NCBI GenBank assembly: GCA_009776905.1
Contig: WRMX01000124.1
Coordinates: 15 to 8,331 of the forward strand
DNA length: 8,317 nucleotides
From: Oscillospiraceae bacterium
GTDB taxonomy: Bacteria; Bacillota; Clostridia; Oscillospirales; Oscillospiraceae
Reading direction: 5' to 3'
Position numbers and translations under genes: made by a program. This document shows positions 1-4,674 of this stretch, piece after piece (position 1 is the first letter of the stretch; every line of letters begins with the position of its first letter). Below the pieces are notes generated by a model. It saw only the letters and a program-made list of their open reading frames with translations. It made no database searches and was not told the DNA's origin.

Positions 1-140
1 GGGCTACGGAGGACACCGGGACGGCGGAGAGCGCCGGGACAGCGGGAGGCGCCGGGACTGCGGAGAGCGCCGGGGCTGCGGGGGTTGCCGGGACTACGGA
101 GGGCGCCGGGGCTGCGGGGGTTGCCGGGATTGCCGGTGTT
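1..140 (+). repeat. 18-bp tandem repeat inside queH
   Basis: Seven complete 18-bp units (starting at 15, 33, 51, 69, 87, 105, 123) follow a partial unit at the window edge. A typical unit is gccgggactgcggagagc; a second type, gccggggctgcgggggtt, occurs twice (69-86 and 105-122). Because 18 is a multiple of three, the array stays in the queH frame and codes for hexapeptides such as AGTAES, AGAAGV and AGTTEG. The true left end is outside the window. Confidence 0.9.
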
Positions 141-494
141 GTGGTCGCGAGTTATTCCCCGGAGGCATTTGACGCTGTTGCTGCCGGGTTGCAGGCGGAG
201 CCGGAAGGGGGCGCGCGCTGCGCTGCGTGCTTCAAGATGCGCCTCGAGGCGGCTGCGAAGTTCGCCGCCGATGGAAGCTTCGATTACTTCACGACGACAT
301 TGACAGTCGGACCGCGCAAGAATGCCGCGCTTATCAATGAAATCGGAGAGTCAATTGCAAGCGAGCATGGCGTGGAGTTCCTCGCTGCGAACTTTAAAAA
401 GCGTGGCGGATATATTCGATCAATAGAGCTTTCAAGGCAATTCGGGCTATACCGGCAGTCATACTGCGGCTGTCGATGGAGCATGAATGTCTGA
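1..494 (+). CDS. queH: Epoxyqueuosine reductase QueH, C-terminal part (5' end outside window)
   Basis: QueH reduces epoxyqueuosine to queuosine in tRNA, the last step of queuosine synthesis; it is a cytoplasmic iron-sulfur enzyme unrelated in sequence to QueG. The frame is open from base 3 to the TGA at 492-494. Family signatures seen: SYSPEAF, EPEGGARCAACFKMRL with its CxxC pair, FDYFTTTLTVGPRKN, KKRGGYIRSIELS and the terminal GLYRQSYCGCRWS. The CxxC and CxC cysteines match the metal-site cysteines of the family; the N-terminal CC pair would lie left of the window. An internal ATG or GTG start near 141 is unlikely because it would remove that half. The odd part is residues coded by bases 3-140, an Ala/Gly/Thr-rich hexapeptide repeat just before the conserved VVVASYSP strand, where normal QueH has no such segment. 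queT follows after 45 bp and is probably in the same operon. Confidence 0.9.
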   Translation, partial: ATEDTGTAESAGTAGGAGTAESAGAAGVAGTTEGAGAAGVAGIAGVVVASYSPEAFDAVAAGLQAEPEGGARCAACFKMRLEAAAKFAADGSFDYFTTTLTVGPRKNAALINEIGESIASEHGVEFLAANFKKRGGYIRSIELSRQFGLYRQSYCGCRWSMNV

Positions 495-539
495 GAGATT
501 TCATCATTTCATTTCAATTAGTTTGCGTTGGTTGTTGTT

Positions 540-1070
540 ATGCATATCAGAAAGATAGTTTTTGCGGGCGCGATCGGCGCGATATACGCAGCTTTGACAT
601 TTGTCGTCGCGCCGATATCATACGGGCCGATCCAGTTCAGAATTTCCGAGGCATTATGTATATTGCCGTTTTTTTCGCCGATCACGTCGGCGGGATTATT
701 TGTCGGCTGCCTGATTGCGAACCTTCTCAGTCCTTATGGGTTGCTTGATATCGTAGCCGGGTCCTTCGCAACGTTGCTGGCAGCATTGATGACGATGCAG
801 CTGGGCCGCATCAACAGGCGGTCACCTGCAATTAAGGCGCTTGCGTGCTTTCCGCCTGTGATTATTAACGCGCTTTTCATCGGCGCCGTGATCGCGTGGG
901 CGGAGACAAGCGGTTCAGATGCTTTCCAAGCTGCCTTTGCTTTGAACGGGCTGCAGGTCGGTTTGGGACAGTTGGTCGTAATGTACGCAATTGGGTTGCC
1001 GTTGATGTTCATTCTCCCGAAGTCAAGTATGTTCAAGAAGGTATTTGATACCGGGACTCTGCTGATGTAA
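540..1070 (+). CDS. queT: QueT family queuosine-precursor transporter (ECF substrate-binding subunit)
   Basis: This is a hydrophobic membrane protein of 176 residues with about five to six transmembrane segments. The motif APISYGPIQFRISEALCILPFF near the N-terminus, followed by GLFVGCLIANLLSPYGLLDIV, is characteristic of QueT (COG4708). QueT proteins are S components of energy-coupling factor transporters and are linked to uptake of queuosine precursors such as preQ1; the ATPase and EcfT parts are usually coded elsewhere, and none are here. The ATG at 540 is chosen because it gives the usual short N-terminus (MHIRKIVFAGAIGAIYAALTF); a TTG at 528 is in frame but adds only MVVV. No convincing Shine-Dalgarno sequence precedes either. 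It lies 45 bp after queH, so translation may depend on the upstream gene. The pairing supports salvage of an imported precursor, with QueH completing the nucleoside on tRNA. Confidence 0.88.
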   Translation: MHIRKIVFAGAIGAIYAALTFVVAPISYGPIQFRISEALCILPFFSPITSAGLFVGCLIANLLSPYGLLDIVAGSFATLLAALMTMQLGRINRRSPAIKALACFPPVIINALFIGAVIAWAETSGSDAFQAAFALNGLQVGLGQLVVMYAIGLPLMFILPKSSMFKKVFDTGTLLM

Positions 1071-1236
1071 CAGTCGGGGACTCCCGTGTGTATCATTCTG
1101 AGGGAGCCTGCGGCCGGAGAACTGGCGCGAAGCTTGGGTAATACAAGTAAATCCTGGGCATTTAGGTTTCTCGCCATCGGATTTCAATCACAAAGTAAGG
1201 AATTCCCAACATGTTATTCTTGAAAGGAAAGTAGTA

Positions 1237-2106
1237 ATGAAAGTAAGGAAAGCCGTAATCCCCGCAGCAGGCCTCGGCACGAGAATGCTACCGGCGACCA
1301 AGACTGTGCCTAAGGAAATGCTGCCGATAGTAGACAAGCCAGCTATCCAATATATCATCGAGGAGGCGGTCGCTTCCGGCATAGAAGATATTCTCGTTGT
1401 CACAAATAGGTCAAAGTCTGCGATGGACGATTACTTTGACTATACGCCGGAGCTTGAAGAGAGTTTGCTTAAGGCGGGCAAGTCGTACGAGCTGAATGCC
1501 GTGCGGCATCCTGCCGATATTGCAAATATTTTTTATGTGCGCCAAAAGGAGACGAAGGGGCTGGGTCACGCTGTCTTGCGTGCAAAGAATTTCGTTGGAG
1601 ACGAGCCTTTTGCGGTTATGCTCGGAGATGATATTATGATGGCAGAGACGCCTGTCACCAAGCAGCTTATTGACGCTGCGGAGAAGTATGGCGCTGCCGC
1701 CGTCGGGACGCAGGCTGTGGATTCGGAAGCTATTTCAAAGTATTCCTCATTGAAAGTTGAAAAGCTTGAAGACAGAATATTCAAAGTACTTGACATGAAC
1801 GAAAAACCATCTCCAAATGAAGCTTTTTCAGCATATGCCATCCTCGGTCGTTATATTTTGACGTCCGATATTTTTAATGCGCTGGAGAACACGCTTCCGG
1901 GCTATGGGGGAGAGATTCAGCTTACTGATGGTCTGCGGCTTTTATGCATGAGTTCACCAATGGTGGCTGTCGATTTTGCCGGCAGGCGATATGACACCGG
2001 GAATCTCGCCGGATTTCTGGAGGCCGAGATTGACTTCGCGCTCAAAGATCCGAGCGTCGGGCAATGGTTGAAAGATTATCTGATTAATAAGGTTAAAGAG
2101 TTTTGA
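1237..2106 (+). CDS. galU: UTP-glucose-1-phosphate uridylyltransferase
   Basis: Makes UDP-glucose from UTP and glucose 1-phosphate in the cytoplasm, supplying glycolipid, teichoic acid and polysaccharide synthesis. The 289-residue length is normal for the bacterial GalU/GtaB family. Motifs in order: nucleotide-binding PAAGLGTRMLPATKTVPKEM (residues 9-28), VDKPAIQYIIEEAV, GLGHAV, the metal-site VMLGDD, NEKPSP, GRYIL, GGEIQLTDGL, and RRYDTGNLAGFLEA. In that last motif the usual lysine (YDxGxKxG) appears to be leucine, a possible deviation; I am recalling the motif from memory. The ATG has a good ribosome-binding site (AAGGA, about 9 bases upstream). The 166-bp gap after queT holds no clear terminator or promoter that I can defend. 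The gene ends 30 bp before a strong stem-loop. The symbol could also be gtaB or hasC. Confidence 0.93.
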   Translation: MKVRKAVIPAAGLGTRMLPATKTVPKEMLPIVDKPAIQYIIEEAVASGIEDILVVTNRSKSAMDDYFDYTPELEESLLKAGKSYELNAVRHPADIANIFYVRQKETKGLGHAVLRAKNFVGDEPFAVMLGDDIMMAETPVTKQLIDAAEKYGAAAVGTQAVDSEAISKYSSLKVEKLEDRIFKVLDMNEKPSPNEAFSAYAILGRYILTSDIFNALENTLPGYGGEIQLTDGLRLLCMSSPMVAVDFAGRRYDTGNLAGFLEAEIDFALKDPSVGQWLKDYLINKVKEF

Positions 2107-2135
2107 CAAAATATGCCTGCTTTCAGCAAACAAGC

Positions 2136-2169
2136 AATAGCAAAGGCCGCCGTAGCGGCCTTTGCTATT
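2136..2169. terminator. Bidirectional intrinsic terminator between convergent galU and the NlpC/P60 gene
   Basis: A perfect 15-bp stem (aatagcaaaggccgc at 2136-2150, its complement at 2155-2169) closes a 4-base loop, cgta. The GC core is flanked by A-rich and T-rich arms, so on either strand the core is followed by TTTGCTATT. It starts 30 bp past the galU stop and about 100 bp past the NlpC/P60 stop on the other strand, so it can serve both. The remaining 2170-2268 contains one further hairpin (6-bp stem at 2208-2213/2223-2228, 9-base loop) without a T tract. Confidence 0.85.
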
Positions 2170-2268
2170 TGAAAAGATGGTACGAAAGAAGATACGCATG
2201 AATCGAACGTGGGGCTTTGAAACCCACGACCCAACGAGCGGAAGATAAACGCCCGTGTGAGCTAATTG

Positions 2269-3267
2269 TTATATGAGGCGCTTTGCGCCGTGCCAGTTCT
2301 TAACGTAATACGTGCTGTCGAGGCGGCTGACGATGACCCCAGTCGTGGATGAGGAAGCGTGGACAAACTCGTTGTCGCCGATGTAAATGCCGACGTGGGA
2401 TACGGTGCCAGTGCCGCCCGGTGAGAAGAACACGAGGTCGCCGGGGGAAAGCTGGGATTTGCTGACGGAGACGCCGTTGTTTTTATATTGTGCATCCGCG
2501 ACCCTGCTGACTGAAATACCGAAATGTTTGTAGACGTAGGTAACAAGACCGGAGCAATCGAATCCAGATGGCGAAGTGCCGCCCCACACGTATTTGGAAC
2601 CGAGGAAGCTGAGCGCGTATTCGGCAATTTGCTGCCCCAATGTCAGATTGGCGGAAGGGGCGGGAGCATAGCTCGTGGAGGAACCGGAAGAACCCGCAGA
2701 AGCGCTAGAACCCGAGGAATTCGAGGAGCCGGAACCGCCGGGGCCGTAATATACGTTGGAAGAAGCCCTGGTGCCGCTGATGATGACCATGAAGTCGGAA
2801 CGGACGTAACCGGTGTAGCCGTCCTGCTTGATCTTGTACCAACCCTCGTTGATGCCGATGACAGTAATGACGGAGTCTTCATCGTAAGTGGTCAGTTTCT
2901 CGCTGTCGGTAGACGGCTGGCTGCGGACATTGACGCGGTCGCCGACTATGCAGCCGATGGCGCTGAAGTTCTCGACGGTGAGGACATTGTCAAGATAGGC
3001 GGCAGCGACGTAACCGATGGTGCCGTGGAAGTTGATTTTATACCATTCGCTGTTCGTGCACTCGAGGACGACGACGATGTCGCCGGTGTTGAGCTTGGTG
3101 AGAACGGAATATGACGTGCCCGGGCCGGAGCGCAGGTTGAGGTTGGTGGTATTGACAGTGGCGGCGCCGTAAGCAATCGTGGTGGCCGCTGAAGCGCTGA
3201 ACGGAACCAGCGAAACGGCAATCGCGATCGCGATTATGATAGGGATGAGTTTTTTGTAGAATTTCAT
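2269..3267 (-). CDS. Secreted peptidoglycan hydrolase: two SH3b domains plus NlpC/P60 domain
   Basis: A 332-residue exported protein. Residues 1-27 form a signal peptide (basic MKFYKK, a hydrophobic core of Ile/Ala, cleavage likely after SASA). Two bacterial SH3 domains follow at about 35-95 (VNTTNLNLRSGPG, WYKINFHGTIGYV) and 105-160 (DRVNVRSQPS, WYKIKQDGYTGYV). A Ser/Gly-rich linker runs at about 165-205. The C-terminal NlpC/P60 domain, about 210-332, has Cys238 in GFDCSGL, His291 in SHVGIYIGD and His303 in FVHASS, matching the Cys-His-polar catalytic triad. Family members are cell-wall cysteine peptidases that usually cut the D-Glu to diamino acid bond of the stem peptide; SH3b domains bind the wall. 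The ATG at 3267 is chosen over an in-frame TTG at 3309 because it starts the signal peptide directly and has GAAAGG 8 bases upstream. It converges with galU. No riboswitch could be recognised in the 145-bp leader. Confidence 0.92.
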   Translation of the reverse strand: MKFYKKLIPIIIAIAIAVSLVPFSASAATTIAYGAATVNTTNLNLRSGPGTSYSVLTKLNTGDIVVVLECTNSEWYKINFHGTIGYVAAAYLDNVLTVENFSAIGCIVGDRVNVRSQPSTDSEKLTTYDEDSVITVIGINEGWYKIKQDGYTGYVRSDFMVIISGTRASSNVYYGPGGSGSSNSSGSSASAGSSGSSTSYAPAPSANLTLGQQIAEYALSFLGSKYVWGGTSPSGFDCSGLVTYVYKHFGISVSRVADAQYKNNGVSVSKSQLSPGDLVFFSPGGTGTVSHVGIYIGDNEFVHASSSTTGVIVSRLDSTYYVKNWHGAKRLI

Positions 3268-3412
3268 AGCGACGACCTTTCGGCGTGAGGTTTGTGAATC
3301 GCATGCCATTTATCCGGAGCCTGCGGCGAGCGCGCGATGATATGCGTCATGGGATTGGGGGATGCGCCGACGGCAGATATCCGGAAGCCCGGGGGCACTC
3401 TGAATGCAGGGA

Positions 3413-3715
3413 TCAGCCTGCGGCGAGAGCGCGTTCGAGCCAGACAGCGGCGACGTCAATTGCCTCAAAGAAACTGTTTTTCTCGCTCTTTTTGACGACC
3501 CTGTCGCGAGATTTGAGATCAGGATCGGTGAGCTGGAGCTGGACGACGATACGGCTCGCAATGCTGAGGTCGTCTAGCGGCTTTGTTTCAACGACTTGGA
3601 GCATGATGATGTATTTATCGGCCATGCTGCCATAGTATATGAGGCTGTCTTTTCTCCGGAGAGGGTGGCCCTTATATTCCAGCATCTTGCTTTTTTCTTT
3701 TGTTGTCGCGGCCAT
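3413..3715 (-). CDS. Conserved protein of unknown function, 100 residues
   Basis: I recognise the pattern as a small protein seen across Clostridia but know of no assigned function. The core reads LEYKGHPLRRKDSLIYYG, then ADKYIIMLQVVETK, a predicted strand VVQLQLTDPDL, the basic stretch DRVVKKSEK, and a C-terminal helix with FFEAIDVAAVWLERAL. It has no signal peptide, membrane segment or cysteine motif, so it is probably a soluble alpha/beta protein. The ATG at 3715 is chosen because AGGGGGG lies 6 bases upstream and the conserved core begins soon after; a longer in-frame extension to 3781 would overlap its own promoter. It sits between ireB and the NlpC/P60 gene, all on the same strand, with its own promoter at 3770-3798. 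Confidence is high that it is a real gene, low on any role. Confidence 0.82.
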   Translation of the reverse strand: MAATTKEKSKMLEYKGHPLRRKDSLIYYGSMADKYIIMLQVVETKPLDDLSIASRIVVQLQLTDPDLKSRDRVVKKSEKNSFFEAIDVAAVWLERALAAG

Positions 3716-3769
3716 TGTCGTCCCCCCTAAGGAGCATTTTGGCATTTGCCCACGTTTGAATGTTACTGA

Positions 3770-3798
3770 ATTGTAACACATTGTTTCTTATCTGTCAA
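3770..3798 (-). promoter_or_regulatory. Near-consensus housekeeping sigma promoter for the 100-residue protein gene
   Basis: On the minus strand the -35 box is TTGACA (complement of 3793-3798), then exactly 17 bases, then the -10 box TACAAT (complement of 3770-3775). The start of transcription would fall near 3763, leaving a leader of about 48 bases that contains the ribosome-binding site of the gene starting at 3715. The -35 edge touches the first copy of a 28-bp direct repeat. Confidence 0.85.
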
Positions 3799-3863
3799 TA
3801 GTTATTTTTGAATTCGCCGGTTCAGTATGAACCACATAGTTATTTTTGAATTCGCCGGTTCAG
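3798..3863. repeat. 28-bp perfect direct repeat, two copies
   Basis: Copies at 3798-3825 and 3836-3863 are identical over 28 bases (beginning atagttatttttgaattc and ending gccggttcag) and are separated by 10 unrelated bases. The second copy contains the ireB stop codon (3860-3862); the first abuts the -35 box of the next gene's promoter. Bases outside the copies do not match, so this is a bounded duplication. Confidence 0.95.
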
Positions 3864-4108
3864 CTGTCGGCCAGATAGGACGCGACGAGCTCTTGCAGCA
3901 GTTCGTCCCTGTCGAGCTTGCAAATCATGCTGCGCGCGTTATCATAATTTGTAATGTAGGTGGGGTCCTCGGACAGAATGTAACCTACTATTTGGTTGAC
4001 AGGGTTATAACCTTTGACCCTCAACGCTTCGTAGACGGCAGAAAGTATTTCGCGGGTGTTAATGCCCCCGCTGACGACATTGAATTTCCTCGTTCCGTCA
4101 TCGTCCAT
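3860..4108 (-). CDS. ireB: IreB family regulatory phosphoprotein (UPF0297/DUF965)
   Basis: An 82-residue protein with the family signature almost unbroken: VYEALRVKGYNPVNQIVGYI, then LSEDPTYITNYDNARSMI and DRDELLQELVASYL. In Enterococcus faecalis IreB is a substrate of the Ser/Thr kinase IreK, is dephosphorylated by IreP, and negatively controls cephalosporin resistance; two N-terminal threonines are the phosphosites there. Here the N-terminal segment MDDDGTRKFNV offers a single threonine (Thr6) before the conserved core. The ATG at 4108 has GGAGGG 7 bases upstream; longer in-frame readings run through the promoter region and are not credible. In many Bacillota the gene lies beside ruvX and alaS, but here its neighbours are cdd upstream and an uncharacterised gene downstream. 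The kinase pair is not in this window. Confidence 0.92.
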   Translation of the reverse strand: MDDDGTRKFNVVSGGINTREILSAVYEALRVKGYNPVNQIVGYILSEDPTYITNYDNARSMICKLDRDELLQELVASYLADS

Positions 4109-4187
4109 CGTCGTTCCCTCCTTGCTTGTTATTGATGTTGCGAGTCGCAGCTGCGCTGCGTGAGGCTTGGCGCTGCATGAATATAAC

Positions 4188-4216
4188 ATTATATCAAACT
4201 ATTTTTGATACTGAAA
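4188..4216 (-). promoter_or_regulatory. Probable ireB promoter
   Basis: In the AT-rich gap between cdd and ireB the minus strand has a perfect -10 box, TATAAT (complement of 4188-4193). At 17 bases' spacing the -35 position reads TTTCAG (complement of 4211-4216), a poor match, so the promoter may need an activator or be read by context. The resulting leader of about 75 bases contains no structure I recognise. Confidence 0.55.
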
Positions 4217-4262
4217 GTGTTAAATTATTACAATTATGTGACATTTTGGAAAAAACTAAGGC

Positions 4263-4661
4263 CTACGTGTTGCCCATTTGCTCTTTGTTGAAAGCCATCG
4301 GCAGCAGAGCGGACAGCGAGTAGCTCACATATCGCCCGTCCGCGCGGGCGCAGAGCACCTCGATATCTGGCGAGAATTCGCTGAGTAATTGCCGGCATGA
4401 GCCGCATGGGAAGCAATAGACGCTGCCTTCCGATGTGATAGCCATTCGTTTAAAACTGCGCTTTCCCGCTGAAACCGCTGATGCGATCGCCGCTGCTTCC
4501 GCGCACATCGTCGCGCCGAACGCAGCGTTTTCAATGTTGCAGCCCATAAATATCGAGCCATCCGAACACTCGACCACCGCGCCGACCTTGAACCGTGAAT
4601 ATGGCGAATATGAATTTTCCATCACTTCTGTCGCTAGATCAATGAGTTTTCTGTCTGTCAT
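4263..4661 (-). CDS. cdd: Cytidine deaminase, tetrameric zinc type
   Basis: Converts cytidine and deoxycytidine to uridine and deoxyuridine in pyrimidine salvage. The 132-residue length fits the small tetrameric bacterial class. Motifs: SPYSRFKVGA (19-28), GCNIENAAFGATMCAE (40-55) and PCGSCRQLLSEF (85-96). By family analogy Cys53, Cys86 and Cys89 bind zinc and Glu55 is the proton shuttle. In the Bacillus subtilis enzyme the next residue is Arg56, which helps balance charge at the zinc site; here it is alanine (CAEAAAI), a notable but not unique deviation. The ATG at 4661 has GGGGGAG about 7 bases upstream; an in-frame start at 4727 would lie inside purL. It starts 13 bp after the purL stop, so the two are likely one transcript. 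No clear hairpin terminator follows. Confidence 0.93.
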   Translation of the reverse strand: MTDRKLIDLATEVMENSYSPYSRFKVGAVVECSDGSIFMGCNIENAAFGATMCAEAAAIASAVSAGKRSFKRMAITSEGSVYCFPCGSCRQLLSEFSPDIEVLCARADGRYVSYSLSALLPMAFNKEQMGNT

Positions 4662-4674
4662 CTCTTTTCTCCCC

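Noticed and set aside
1071..1115. Terminator after queT (cggg/cccg hairpin near 1075-1087)
   Set aside because: Only a 4-bp stem and no T tract.
2179..2270. tRNA-like element on the minus strand (GTTCGATTC T-loop motif after a hairpin with TTTCAAA in its loop, resembling a selenocysteine tRNA anticodon loop)
   Set aside because: The T stem does not pair properly, the hairpin loop is 9 bases rather than 7, there is no D arm, no long variable arm and no matching acceptor strand. At most it is a decayed remnant.
2524..3114. Long open frame of 196 codons on the plus strand
   Set aside because: It is antisense to the NlpC/P60 gene, which has clear domains and a signal peptide; the frame is a by-product of its codon pattern.
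3268..3412. c-di-AMP (ydaO-type) riboswitch before the NlpC/P60 gene, which is a common arrangement
   Set aside because: I could not match the conserved sequence elements in the 145-bp leader by eye.
4240..4270. Terminator after cdd on the minus strand (run of T after the stop)
   Set aside because: A run of T is present, but no stem longer than about 3-4 bp precedes it.
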